Shown: positions 45,594 through 56,178 of the stretch, in pieces
Numbering within the stretch: the first letter of the stretch is position 1
Layout of the letters: every line of letters starts with the position of its first letter
Assembly: GCA_003194525.1 (NCBI GenBank)
Contig: NBIV01000077.1
Coordinates: 234,651-298,650, forward strand
DNA from: Gracilariopsis chorda
Lineage: Eukaryota > Rhodophyta > Florideophyceae > Gracilariales > Gracilariaceae
DNA length: 64,000 nucleotides
Reading direction: 5' to 3'
Program-made: the position numbers and the translations under genes
Notes under the pieces: model-generated
Seen by the model: the letters and a program-made list of their open reading frames with translations, nothing else
The model's database searches: none
Told to the model about the DNA's origin: nothing

Positions 45594-46405
45594 TGTTGAT
45601 GTTAGCACATCGTCGAGTGCCTGGTAGTGCTGGGAAATCATGGTGCAGCACTTGGAAACAAAGTTTCATATAACCGAGGGCTGTTTTTGAGAGCTGTTTT
45701 GCAAAAGCGCATATGCGTGTGTTCTCAAACCCAACTTGAAACGGGCGTATGATTGGCTACTGCATATACCCATATGCAATGCATTGGTTACAAGTGTTGT
45801 GCATCGTATGGTTCATGGGCACGGAACCGGCCACTTGGCATAAGGTGAATGGGCATGGTACTTAAGAATATGTGTGGCTACATCTGGTTTACAGGTACAT
45901 GCAGGTGTTGCATATGTGCAGTTGTGCAAGTAAGCACGTGCCATGCACGCAAGACACCTAGGGTATGTACATGGATGCGGTGGCATGTGAATTTGTGCTT
46001 TGTCATAATAATGATGATGTAAGTAAGTGTTTACACAGTGCTGTCACATGCTGGCACATTGCTGGCATGTCTGGCTCACTTGTTGAACATTTTTGACTGC
46101 TTGGTTCACTTGGTGTGCGTGGTTGCAATGTGTTGTTATGATGTTATGCATGGTTGTACTTAGCTGTAATCAGTGTGTGCAACCCTTATTGTGTTAGGTT
46201 TGATTATGATTGGTAGTAGTGGGTGTCCCCACTTAGTGATGTAGGGTTTTCTTGTAGTGGTAGTGTGAACTAGAGGTGCTATATAAGACTCGAAAGTCGC
46301 AGTACCAAGTAAACTCGCCCCCAAGCCTGGCAACCTTCACTCTTTATTTTCTTTCTTTCTTTCCCTTTCTTTTCCGTCGAAGCCCAACCTCATTTCATAT
46401 CAACA
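45594..46405 (+). repeat. Solo LTR type A, TSD TGGGC
   Basis: Begins TGTTGATGTTAGCAC and ends ATATCAACA, 812 bp. TGGGC is present at 45,589-45,593 and 46,406-46,410, and integrase sequence of E7 resumes. TATATAAG lies at 46,280-46,287 and GCGCATATGCGT at 45,707-45,718. Confidence 0.93.
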
Positions 46406-47209
46406 TGGGCAAGTCGCCGATGCCAAAGATTAGCAATACTAGACTCCAATGTCTTCATGCAATGATCTCCACTAGTTGGTGACGAGGGTGAAGTTCCGTT
46501 GGTACCTTACAATATCGGATCGGGTAAGGTGTACAACCCCGAGCGTCGATCGCCATGGCCACTGCCGACTACAAACCAATTGTCTAAGGTGAGACGAACT
46601 TCACTTGAGCGAAAGAAGGATTCAATGCCCTTGTCTGCAAAGCATCCTATGGACATCAAATTGTATTCCAGTTCTGGAACGAACAGGACATCAGTCAATC
46701 GTAGGTTTGCGTACTCAAATGGCATACTATGTCACCCCGCTGCGTTGCACATACTTCAGCGTTGTCGGCAAGCATGATGGTTCGAGTTTCTACGTTGTGC
46801 AAAGACTCGGGAATAAACGCAGACAGCGAATGGAAAAGTGTGATGTAGCACCACTTTCGGGATTGGTTTCCATACCGCAACTGTCGGGAGGTACGATGGA
46901 AGACTTTTCCAGTGCCATACCACATACCTCAATCTTTGATGAACTACCAGCCGGCTTATTGCAAGACTTGGATGCCCCAGATTTTCTCTTCGATTTAATG
47001 TTAAGCTTGTCCAGGATGCTTTTGGGTAAGTGATTATCTGGGTTATTGGGATTCACATGGCATCTGTCCTTTGTGTGACAATCAACATCATAGAATTCAC
47101 AGTGATAAGTCCAGTTAGTGGACACCACGTATGATCTACCAGCTGTACTTGGCCGATCATCAGAGTCACTTCCGTCCCTGATGTGAGTGTGACTAGAGTT
47201 TTGGGACAC
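46406..47209 (-). pseudogene. E7 zinc knuckle and protease
   Basis: Knuckle C-E-F-Y-D-V-D-C-H-T-K-D-R-C has lost its second Cys. The protease reads E-S-G-A-T-S-H-F, then shifts frame exactly as in E5, and continues with L-T-D-V-L-F-V-P-E-L-E-Y-N toward the solo LTR. Confidence 0.85.
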
Positions 47210-47326
47210 ACGTGAACCATCAGAACCTTTGCTTCTGTTCTCCTTTCCACTTTGCGTACGTCCATAACTATAAGAACTGACCAGACGAGCATTGTACTCA
47301 TCGATCAGAGTGGTTGCGACATAGTC

Positions 47327-47932
47327 CTAAGTGAGTTCCGATATGTCCTTGGTACGTAGTGCAACAGCCGTGGACTCCAACGAACTGTTCAGATCAATGG
47401 AAGCAAGTAGCATAGGTGCCTTGTGAAACTCCGGTATAGCAGCATCCTTGCCCATACGGTCTAACTGAGCGAACAATGCCGTGTATTTATCCACATAGCT
47501 GGACATGTTCTCACCGCTGTACGACATTCGGAACAATCGTGTCTGCACTGCAATTCTAGATACAGTCCTATTGGAGGCATAACGTCCATCCAAGAGTTGC
47601 AACATATGTGCAGGATCATCATCCACGTCCATGACTATGCGTACTGGAGCATCACCAAGAGCACAGATGATGATACCACAAGCAATTTCTCGTTTGGCAA
47701 TGATACAGGGAGCTGCTATTTCAGTGCCACTACCTGCGGTAGTTGTGTCTTGAGTTGAAATATCTGTGGTAGATTGAACCCCAGAGAGATTCGCGACATT
47801 CCAGACACCATTAATAAGGCATGCAGCACGGATACGTTGACGCCGCAGCATATAATCATCACCACGCTTACCATGGAAACGAGAATTTTTCATTCCAGAG
47901 GAGGATTCTGTTTCAACTTCGGAGTCGGACAT
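47327..47932 (-). pseudogene. E7 Gag
   Basis: From M-S-D-S-E-V-E-T-E-S to S-E-L-T-stop. The stop is TAG in place of a conserved TGG (Trp) in L-T-W-D-Y-V-A-T-T-L. About five residues differ from the E5 Gag over 201. Confidence 0.9.
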
Positions 47933-48705
47933 GGTTCCTACGGGACTAGAACCAAAGAAAAGCAACAAAAGCAACTATGTAGATGCCAAGTGTAGTGATA
48001 TTCCTGCAATATAGTGAAGCCGAAGGAGGGATTTCAAGGCTTCTGCTACACAAAGAACCAGAAAAACTGGAACAGAGAAGAATCTCAAACACTCAACAGC
48101 GAAAACGTCAGCGGAGACCGTGTAACCAAGTCTACTACGCCTATCGAGACGCGTCTCGTACGAAATCACAGGCGGCGTTCGAGTATTCAACAACCGGAGT
48201 ATACTCGCAGGACGTACTCATACGAGCCTGGACACAAATAACACTTCTTAAGACGGGCGCACTGGCAGGAGATACTATCCCCGCTACCCTGGAGGTCCGA
48301 ATCCTCTGGTCCCTGGTAACTCTCTCCAGGTGAGATGCGGTTTCTGCAACCAATCCTGCTTTGCGCACTTCAGAGCGAGGGGCTTTACAATCCGTACGAG
48401 ACGTCCAAGGGAGGCTAGTAGCTGACGCGATAAGCTTTCACCAGTTAACCCCTTCTAGTCGCTTGCCGGAAAATAGCGCGGTCTTCCTTCTGCGCTGAAG
48501 CAAAGAAGCAGGGATCGGAACATGCGCAGGTCGGCTTACCAGAGAAGGTGTCTCTGAACGCTTTGCCTACTTTCACCACTGCCACTCGACTTCCACAAGA
48601 TTCGCTCGCTCGCAACGCAACGCGTACCTGCGCGAAAGAAAAACCAGTCTTCGTAGAATCCAAAGAGATATTAGTAGAGCGCGACGTCTGCAAAAAGTCG
48701 ACGCT

Positions 48706-48719
48706 CTGGGCCCATAACC
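48706..48719 (-). other. Primer-binding site of E7
   Basis: GGTTATGGGCCCAG on the minus strand, next to the LTR end GTTGCAACA. Confidence 0.85.
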
Positions 48720-49038
48720 TGTTGCAACGCACGCGGGTTATGAAAACAAAAGGGAAGAAACAACGGAAGGAAGAAGAAACAAGAAAATAAAACAAGGAAG
48801 GTTGTCAGCCTTAGTCGACCAGTTTACTCGACAGCAGGCAAAGCCAATCTACATATACCCTACCGCACACACTTCATCGTCGTCGCAGCAAGCGACGGCG
48901 GTGGTTGCACCATTACACTACACGTTATTCGTGTGTGCAGGTGTACACGAAACGCGCACACAATCTAGAGGGTCACAATTTCAAATAACTAAATCAATCA
49001 ATGCAGCTAATCCATCGCCAGTCCCTTGATCTTGAACC
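48720..49038 (-). repeat. Partial LTR type C, 5' LTR of E7
   Basis: The last 319 bp of a type C LTR on the minus strand, nearly identical to the tail of the E5 5' LTR. It is cut at GAACC (49,034-49,038) by the start of E5. Confidence 0.9.
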
Positions 49039-49763
49039 TGTTGAAGTCTAGAAGTAGTCTAGTGCCTGGCCATTCTCCACAGATGGTCTCAGCTTGGTCC
49101 AAAACTAAATCTTCGAGGGACGATGGGCACTTTTGGAGCCCCTCGCTCCAAAAGCGCATATGCGCCTCTGCTCAAACCCAACGTGAGACGGCAATGTGAT
49201 TGGCTACCGCAAAATGCTATATGCATTGTATACCGTACAAGTGTTATGGAGTGTATGGTACTGGATTTCGGATATGCACAAGTGGCGCAATGTGTTTGGT
49301 CCAAGTTTGCACGCAGTAGACGGTTGTGCTGCAATTCCGAAGATGTGAATGGGAGCTGTACTGGGAGATTTGGGACAATGTGCGTTTGTGGGCTGCGCTA
49401 AGGGGTTGGAGTGCCAGGATGGAAATTGTTGATTTTTTAGAGCCGGTTCCAGATCAAGGGACTGGCAATTAATTTGCCGCATTGATTGATTTGGTTATTT
49501 GAAATTGTGACCCTCTAGATTGTGTGCGCTTTTCGTGTACACCTGCACACACGAATAACGTGTAGTGTAATGGTGCAACCACCACCGTCGCTTGCTGGGA
49601 CGACGGTGAAGTGTGTGCGGTATGGTACATGTAGATTGGCTTTGCCTGCTGTCGAGAAAACTGGTCGACTAAGGCTGACGACCTTCCTTGTTTTATTTTC
49701 TTGTTTCTTCTTCCTCCCGTTGTTTCTTCCCTTTTGTTTTCATAACCCGCGTGCGTTGCAACA
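49039..49763 (+). repeat. LTR type C, 5' LTR of E5
   Basis: TGTTGAAGTCTAGAAG to ...GTTGCAACA. GCGCATATGCGC is at 49,154-49,165, followed by TGATTGGCTAC (an inverted CCAAT). Confidence 0.92.
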
Positions 49764-49777
49764 GGTTATGGGCCCAG
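49764..49777 (+). other. Primer-binding site of E5
   Basis: GGTTATGGGCCCAG, the consensus form, complementary to the initiator tRNA-Met anticodon arm. Confidence 0.88.
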
Positions 49778-50152
49778 AGCGTCGACTTTTTGCAGACGTC
49801 GCGCTCTACTAATATCTCTTTGGATTCTACGAAGACTGGTTTCTCTTTCGCGCAGGTATGCGTTGCGTTGCGAGCGAGCAAATCTTGTCGACGTCGAGTG
49901 GCAGTGGTGAAATTAGGCAAAATTTTTCAGGGACTCGTCTCTGGTAAACCAACCTGCGCCTATCCCGATCCCTGCTTCTTTGCTTCAGCGCAGAAGGAAG
50001 ACCGCGCTATTTTCTGGCAAGCGACTAGAAGGGGTTAACTGGTGAAAGCTTATCGCGTCAGCTACTAGCCTCCCTTGGACGTCTCGTACGGATTGTAAAG
50101 CCCTTCGCTTTGAAGTGCACAGAGCAGGATAGGTCGCAAAAACGGCATCTCA

Positions 50153-50192
50153 CCTGGAGAGAGTTAGCAGGGACCAGAGGACTCGGACCTTT
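50153..50192 (+). other. Conserved paired hairpins in the leader of E5
   Basis: CCTG (50,153-50,156) can pair with CAGG (50,168-50,171), and AGAGG (50,176-50,180) with CCTTT (50,188-50,192). The same two stems with other base pairs recur in E8, E9, F and the insert at 31,148-31,184. Confidence 0.6.
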
Positions 50193-50550
50193 AGGCTAGC
50201 GGGGATAGTATCTCCTGCCAGTGCGCCCGTCTCAAGAAGTGTTATTTGTGTCCAGGCTCGTATCAGTACGTCCTGCGAGTATACTCCAGGCGTTGAATAC
50301 CCGAACGCCGCCTGTGATCGCCTACGAGACGCGTCTCGACAAGCGTAGTAGACTTGGTTACACGGTCTCCGCTGGCGTTTTCGCTGTTGAGTGTTTGAGA
50401 TTCTTCTCTGTTCCAGTTTTTCTGGTTCTTTGTGTAGCAGAAGCCTTGAAATCCCTCCTTCGGCTTCACTATATTGCAGGAATATCACTACACTTGGCAT
50501 CTACATAGTTGCTTTTGTTGCTTTTCTTTGGTTCTAGTCCCGTAGGAACC

Positions 50551-51156
50551 ATGTCCGACTCCGAAGTTGAAACAGAATCCTCCTCTGGAATGAAAAATTC
50601 TCGTTTCCATGGTAAGCGTGGTGATGATTATATGCTGCGGCGTCAACGTATCCGTGCTGCATGCCTTATTAATGGTGTCTGGAATGTCGCGAATCTCTCT
50701 GGGGTTCAATCTACCACAGATATTTCAACTCAAGACACAACTACCGCAGGTAGTGGCACTGAAATAGCAGCTCCCTGTATCATTGCCAAACGAGAAATTG
50801 CTTGTGGTATCATCATCTGTGCTCTTGGTGATGCTCCAGTACGCGTAGTCATGGACGTGGATGATGATCCTGCACGTATGTTGCAACTCTTGGATGGACG
50901 TTATGCCTCCAATAGGACTGTATCTAGAATTGCAGTGCAGACACGATTGTTCCAAATGTCGTACAGCGGTGAGAACATGTCCAGCTATGTGGATAAATAC
51001 ACGGCATTGTTCGCTCAGTTAGACCGTATGGGCAAGGATGCTGCTATACCGGAGTTTCACAAGGCACCTATGCTACTTGCTTCCATTGATGTGAACAGTT
51101 CGTTGGAGTCCACGGCTGCTGCACTACGTACCAAGGACATATCAGAACTCACTTAG
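50551..51156 (+). pseudogene. E5 Gag (ends at a TAG shared with E7)
   Basis: The ATG at 50,551 opens M-S-D-S-E-V. The UBN2-like Gag block follows: V-V-M-D-V-D-D-D-P-A-R-M, Y-A-S-N-R-T-V-S-R-I, L-D-R-M-G-K-D-A-A-I-P and L-L-A-S-I-D. The TAG replaces the Trp codon seen in E4, E8 and E9. The frame continues as D-Y-V-A-T-T-L-I-D-E-Y-N after the stop, so readthrough would give a normal Gag. Confidence 0.92.
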
Positions 51157-51174
51157 GACTATGTAGCAACCACT

Positions 51175-51693
51175 TTGATCGATGAGTACAATGCTCGTCT
51201 GGTCAGTTCTTATAGTTATGGACGTACGCAAAGTGGAAAGGAGAACAGAAGCAAAGGTTCTGGTGGTTCACGTGTGTCCCAAAACTCTAGTCACACTCAC
51301 ATCAGGGACGGAAGTGACTCTGATGATCGGCCAAGTACAGCTGGTAGATCATACGTGGTGTCCACTAACTGGACTTATCACTGTGAATTCTATGATGTTG
51401 ATGGTCACACAAAGGACAGATGCCATGTGAATCCCAATAACCCAGATAATCACTTACCCAAAAGCATCCTGGACAAGCTTAACATTAAATCGAAGAGAAA
51501 ATCTGGGGCATCCAAGTCTTGCAATAAGCCGGCTGGTAGTTCATCAAAGATTGAGGTATGTGGTATGGCACTGGAAAAGTCTTCCATCGTACCTCCCGAC
51601 AGTTGCGATATGGACACCAATGCCGAAAGTGGTGCTACATCACACTTTTCCATTCGCTGTCTGCGTTTATTCCCGAGTCTTTGCACAACGTAG
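51175..51693 (+). pseudogene. E5 Gag C-terminus, zinc knuckle, protease start
   Basis: Knuckle Y-H-C-E-F-Y-D-V-D-G-H-T-K-D-R-C has Tyr for the second Cys. The protease reads E-S-G-A-T-S-H-F (Glu for the catalytic Asp), then a one-base deletion shifts the frame to a stop at 51,693. Confidence 0.88.
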
Positions 51694-52025
51694 AAACTCG
51701 AACCATCATGCTTGCCGACAACGCTGAAGTATGTGCAACGCAGCGGGGTGACATAGTATTGCCATTTGAGTACGCAAACCTACGATTGACTGATGTCCTG
51801 TTCGTTCCAGAACTGGAATACAATTTGATGTCCATAGGATGCTTTGCAGACAAGGGCATTGAATCCTTCTTTCGCTCAAGTGAAGTTCGTCTCAACTTAG
51901 ACATTGGGTTTGTAGTCGGCAGTAGCCATCGTCATCGACGCTCGGGGTTGTACACCTTACCCGATCCGATATTGCAAGGTACCAACCCAACTTCACCCTC
52001 GTCACCAACTAGTGGAGATCATTGA
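51558..52025 (+). pseudogene. E5 protease, C-terminal part
   Basis: The continuation in the next frame: S-L-S-A-F-I-P-E-S-L, then I-M-L-A-D-N-A-E-V, R-L-T-D-V-L-F-V-P-E-L-E-Y-N-L-M-S-I-G and G-L-Y-T-L-P-D-P. It ends at TGA 52,023-52,025, just before the integrase finger. Confidence 0.88.
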
Positions 52026-52124
52026 ATAAAGACATCGGAGTCCAGTATTGCTAATCTATGGCATCGGCGACCTGCCCACATCAATGCTCGCGACCTCCAG
52101 TCAGTTTACAACCATGCTGAGGGG

Positions 52125-54284
52125 GTGCCGAAAATGACGGAAATGCAGGAGATATGCCCCCCGTGTATGCTTGGTAAGGTGCATAAACTTCCGTTCCCTG
52201 GCAAATACGACCGAGCATCAGCCGTAGGTGAGGTGGTACACTCCGATATACTAGGACCCCTTCTACTGTCATTCCCAGAAAGGTTTCAATATGCCTCTAC
52301 CTTCCTTGACGAGCATTCAAGGTATGCACTCTTAGGCTTCATGACCCATAAAAGTGAAATTGCTGTTGTATTCGATGCAGTTGAGCACGAGTCCCAGCAG
52401 CTTGGAGGAGTGGCCATTGCAAAAGTGCACTCGGATAATGCCGAAAAGTATATTGCGTTGCAGCTGAACCCTTCCAACAACCTCCAAGACAATTCTTTCT
52501 CTCCTCAGTATACTCCGGAACACAATGCATTAGCCGAGCGCATCAATCGCAAAATGGAGGAAGCTGCTCGAGCTTTGCTCATACAGGCAAGTCTCCAAGA
52601 GTGCTTGTGGCCATACGCATTAAAGCACGTCCTACATGTTCGCAATAGGTTTTGTCACTCAGCAACTGGAAGCAACCCTTACCTTTTGATGACTGGTTCA
52701 AAACCAACCCTGAAGCATATCAAAGTGTTTGGGCGTGCTGCGTTCGTGCTTAAGATGAAACCGGATACCAAGTTCGAGTCTCGTGCACTTGAGGGAGTGT
52801 ACTTGCAGACTCTTGAGCATGGTGTGTATGATGTTTTAGTCAATGATAGTGATGAGATTCCACGCATTGTAAAGTCTCGGCATGTGAAATTTGACGAGTC
52901 CAAGTTCCCTGGGGCACCATTTCTGGAACATGTTATGAGTGATGAAGGTGCAACGGATGATACTTATGAATGCGCAGATCACTCTGAACTTGATACTGAG
53001 AGTGGTAGTATGGTTTCTGTGGACAATCCATTCGACATTGAGAGTGATACGGAACATATTGAATCCACTCCTATACCAACGGCACAGAGCACTGAAAGCG
53101 GTACCGATCATCCAGATGATAGCGAGCATACCTCTGATGACGATTCGGACCCAGGCAATGGTGGTGAGCATGCCCCAAGTGCTAGTATACATACTTCGGA
53201 CACTGATGTCTTACAGGAATCTGACCCAGAACCACGCTATCCTCGCCGTACACGACGTGCACCAGCTAAGTGGTGGTACATGGGCGGTAGTGCAACGTCA
53301 CAAATGGATATTAATACCAGTGATGAACCTACTCTGGGCGAAGCACTGTCTGCAACACCGCTTCAGCAGAGCCTTTGGAAGAATGTCATTGATGAAGAAC
53401 TGACATCTCTGGAGGACAAGAACACTTCGGAGGATGAATCACCTGCCTCTCAGCCTCCTCCTACTCATGTCATTGTAAACGTCAAGCGCGATGCCAAAGA
53501 ATCGGTTGATAGATTCAACGCTAGGGTTGTAGCTGGTGGCAATCACCAGACATACGGGCAGAACTACATGGAGACATATGCGCCAGTAGTGCCATTTAGC
53601 CTGGTCCGCATGTTCCTGTATGTCGCACTTTGTCTTCAGATGTATGTGGCTCAAGTAGATGTTAAGACTGCATTTCTGAACGGTGAGCTTAAAGAAGACG
53701 TGTGGGTGATGTCGCCGCGTGGTGTTCCCGGTCTGACCACAAAGTGCTATAAGTTACTCAAGGCTATGTACGGTTTGAAACAGGCTCATCTAGCATGTCA
53801 CACCAAGTTCAAAGCAGACATGAAGAGGTTGGGTTTTGAGGAACTACCCAGCGCACTGTGCGTATTCAAGCGAAAAGTTGAAGATGGCATGTATGCCTAC
53901 ATACTCGTATACGTGGACGACATTCTGGTTTTCACGCCAACGCTGGAGCAACGAACTACGGTATTGGAGGAGCTCAAAGCACTCTATGAGCTTCGCATTG
54001 AGAACCGAATCACTCTGTACCTTGGCGTGGACCTGTCATGGAAGTCAGGTACAGCCGGAAAACTCCTTGGTGTCAAGCTGGGACAGTCGCTGTATATTGA
54101 AAGTATACTTGAACGATTTGGTCTCGAGAACGCTAAGCCAGTACCTAGCCCCATGGTGGAGTGCTTCTTCACATCTCTCGCAATGGAGGAGGACAAATCA
54201 CCAATGGATGTGCAGTTGTACCAGCAGATGATCGGGTCTCTGCTGTACTTGGCACTACGTACTAGGGTGGATATACTTGCTTAA
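52125..54284 (+). pseudogene. E5 integrase and reverse transcriptase
   Basis: A 719-codon open stretch, the best preserved coding region of the copia block. Integrase: C-P-P-C, V-H-S-D-I-L-G-P (first Asp), V-H-S-D-N-A-E-K-Y-I-A (second), Y-T-P-E-H-N-A-L-A-E-R-I-N-R (Glu). The GKR-like C-terminus is replaced by an acidic linker with D-D-S-E-H-T-S-D-D-D. RT: V-D-R-F-N-A-R-V-V-A-G-G, V-D-V-K-T-A-F-L-N-G, W-V-M-S-P-R-G, K-A-M-Y-G-L-K-Q-A and Y-V-D-D-I-L-V-F. All catalytic acidic residues of both enzymes are visible. The HHCC finger's His pair lies upstream of the ATG, past the TGA at 52,023, where R-L-A-H has become R-P-A-H. It ends at TAA, where E7-like copies read A-P-V-L-I-L-A-R-F. Confidence 0.93.
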
Positions 54285-54422
54285 GTTCTCATACTGGCTC
54301 GTTTTCAGAGTGCTCCTACCGCTTGGTGTCACAAAGCTGTGAAGCGTGTGCTCAGGTACCTGTGTGGAACGTGACAGCATGGGCTATGCTACAGGCCTGG
54401 GTGGCTAGATCTGCATGATTTT

Positions 54423-54896
54423 ATGGACTCTGACTACGCTGGAGATACTACGAGTCGGAATTTGATGTCCGGGTATATCGTTAAACTTTGCTCAGCAGCC
54501 TGGTGGTATGGTGGTAGAAAACAAGCGTCAGTTGCGCTATCAACTGGCGAGGTGGAGTACTATGCTCTGACTTTGGCTGCACAGGAAGTGGTATGGGTTG
54601 CTCGTGTGCTACGAGAATGCGGCTTCGACGTGAAAACTTTGTTTCCTCTACACTCTGACAACCAGTGCGCATTGGAGTGGGTTGGTGGTGAAAGGTGTCC
54701 TTCTAGTGGTGCTAAGCACATTGATGTAAAGGTTGACTTTATCCGAGATCTCATAAGAGACAATGTGATTATTTTTCAATACGTCGCAAGTGAGCTGAAC
54801 CATGCCGATTTACTCACCGAGCCATTGGGACGTATGAGTGTTAATGCAATCCTCAAATGGCTTGGTCTTGGACAGGAACTCGAGGGAGAGTGTTGA
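54423..54896 (+). pseudogene. E5 RNase H
   Basis: M-D-S-D-Y-A-G-D carries the first Asp. S-T-G-E-V-E-Y-Y-A-L carries the catalytic Glu, H-S-D-N-Q-C-A-L-E-W the next Asp, and A-K-H-I-D-V-K-V-D-F-I-R-D follows. It ends G-Q-E-L-E-G-E-C; the last six bases (TGT TGA) are the start of the 3' LTR. Confidence 0.92.
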
Positions 54897-55615
54897 AGTC
54901 TAAAGGCGGTCGAGTGCCTAGCCAACCCCCACAGAAGGTCTCAGCTTGGTCCAAACCCAAACCTACAGGAGACAATGGGCACTTTTGGAGCCCCTCGATC
55001 CAAAAGCGCATATGTGCCTTTGCTCAAACCCAACGTGAAACGGCAATGTGATTTGCTACTTCAAAATGCTATATGCATTGTATACCGTACAGGTTTTATG
55101 GAGTGTATGGTACTGGGTTGCGGATATGCACAAGTGGAGCAATGTGGTTGGTCCAAATGTGCGCGCAGTAGACGATTGTGCTGCAATGCCGAAGATGCGA
55201 ATGGAAGCTGTATTGGGTGATTTGGGACAATGTGCGTTTGTGGGCTGCGCTGAGGGGTTGGAGTGCCGGGATGGAAATTTTTGATTTTTTAGAGCTGGTT
55301 CCAGATCAAGGGACTGGCAATAGATTGGTCGCATTGCTTGATTTAGTTATTTGAAATTGTGACCCTCTAGATTGTGCGCGCTTTTCGTGAACACCTGCAC
55401 AACCGAATAACGTGTAGTGTGATCGTGCAACCACCGCCATCGCTTGCTACGATGACAGTGAAGTGTGTGCCGTAGGGTATATGTAGATTGGCTTCGCCTG
55501 CTGTCGATTAAACTGGTCAACTAAGGCTGACAACCTTCCTTGTTTTATTTTCTTGTTTCTTCTTCCTCCCTTTCTTTCTTCCCTTCAGTTTTCATAACCC
55601 GCGTCCATTGCGATA
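54891..55615 (+). repeat. LTR type C, 3' LTR of E5 and 5' LTR of E8
   Basis: It starts after the polypurine tract of E5 and is followed by the PBS of E8, so one LTR serves both bodies. The palindrome has one change (GCGCATATGTGC). Confidence 0.9.
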
Positions 55616-55629
55616 GGTTATGGGCCCAT
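55616..55629 (+). other. Primer-binding site of E8
   Basis: GGTTATGGGCCCAT, one base off the consensus, directly after the shared LTR. Confidence 0.82.
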
Positions 55630-56003
55630 AGCGTCGACTTTTTGCAGACGTCGCGCTCTACTAATATCTCTTTGGATTCTACCAACACAGATTTTTTTTT
55701 GCGCAGGTACGCGTTGCGGTGCGAGCGGGAGAATCTTGTGGATGTCGAGTGGCAGTGGTGAAAGTAGGCAAAATTGTTCAGGGACGCGTCTCTGGTAAAC
55801 CGACCTGCGCCTGTCCCGATCCCTGCTTCTTTGCTTCAGCGCACAAGGAAGACCGCGCTATTTTCCGGCAAGCGACTAGAAGGAGTTAACTGGTGAAAGC
55901 TTCTTGCGTCAGCTACTAGCCTCTCTTGGACGACTCGTACGGATTGCAAAGCCCCTCGCTCTGAAGTGCGCAGAGCAGGATTGGTTGCAAAAACCGCATC
56001 TCA

Positions 56004-56043
56004 CCTGGAGAGAGTTACCAGGGACCAGAGGATTCGGACCTCT
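56004..56043 (+). other. Conserved paired hairpins in the leader of E8
   Basis: CCTGG (56,004-56,008) pairs with CCAGG (56,018-56,022); AGAGG (56,027-56,031) pairs with CCTCT (56,039-56,043). Both stems are perfect. Confidence 0.65.
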
Positions 56044-56178
56044 ACGGTAGCGGGGATAGTATTTCCTGCCAGTGCGCCCGTCTGAAGAAGTGTTATTTGT
56101 GTCCAGGCTCGTGTCAGTACGTCCTGCGAGTATACTCTGGGCACTGAATACCCGAACTCCGCCTGTGATCGCGTACAT

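Larger units (their letters stand above)
42406..49038 (-). mobile_element. Copia element E7
   Basis: A minus-strand element: the last 319 bp of a type C 5' LTR (49,038-48,720), PBS (48,719-48,706), leader, Gag from 47,932, zinc knuckle, protease, integrase, RT, RNase H to the stop at 42,767, and the first 367 bp of a 3' LTR. A solo type A LTR (45,594-46,405) splits the integrase. E5 starts inside its 5' LTR. E7 shares a Gag stop codon and a protease frameshift with E5. Confidence 0.9.
49039..55615 (+). mobile_element. Copia element E5, structurally complete but inactive
   Basis: The only copy with two full LTRs (49,039-49,763 and 54,891-55,615, 725 bp each), PBS, leader, Gag, protease, integrase, RT, RNase H and polypurine tract. 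Inactivating changes: TAG in Gag (51,154), a frameshift in protease near 51,650, TGA at 52,023, TAA at 54,282 and another stop near 54,374. The two LTRs differ clearly from each other in their first 100 bp, more than the 5' LTR differs from that of E7, so they do not look like a single young insertion. The 3' LTR is directly followed by a PBS and leader (E8). Confidence 0.92.

Noticed and set aside
49764..49790. Match to initiator tRNA-Met as a possible tRNA gene
   Set aside because: Only the anticodon arm matches and it lies directly after an LTR; there is no acceptor stem or T arm. It is a primer-binding site.
49688..50038. Repeated 116-codon frame in the type C LTR and leader, also on the minus strand at 48,445-48,795
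   Set aside because: It spans the LTR end, primer site and leader, and in E8 the frame is broken. It is a by-product of LTR duplication, not a gene.
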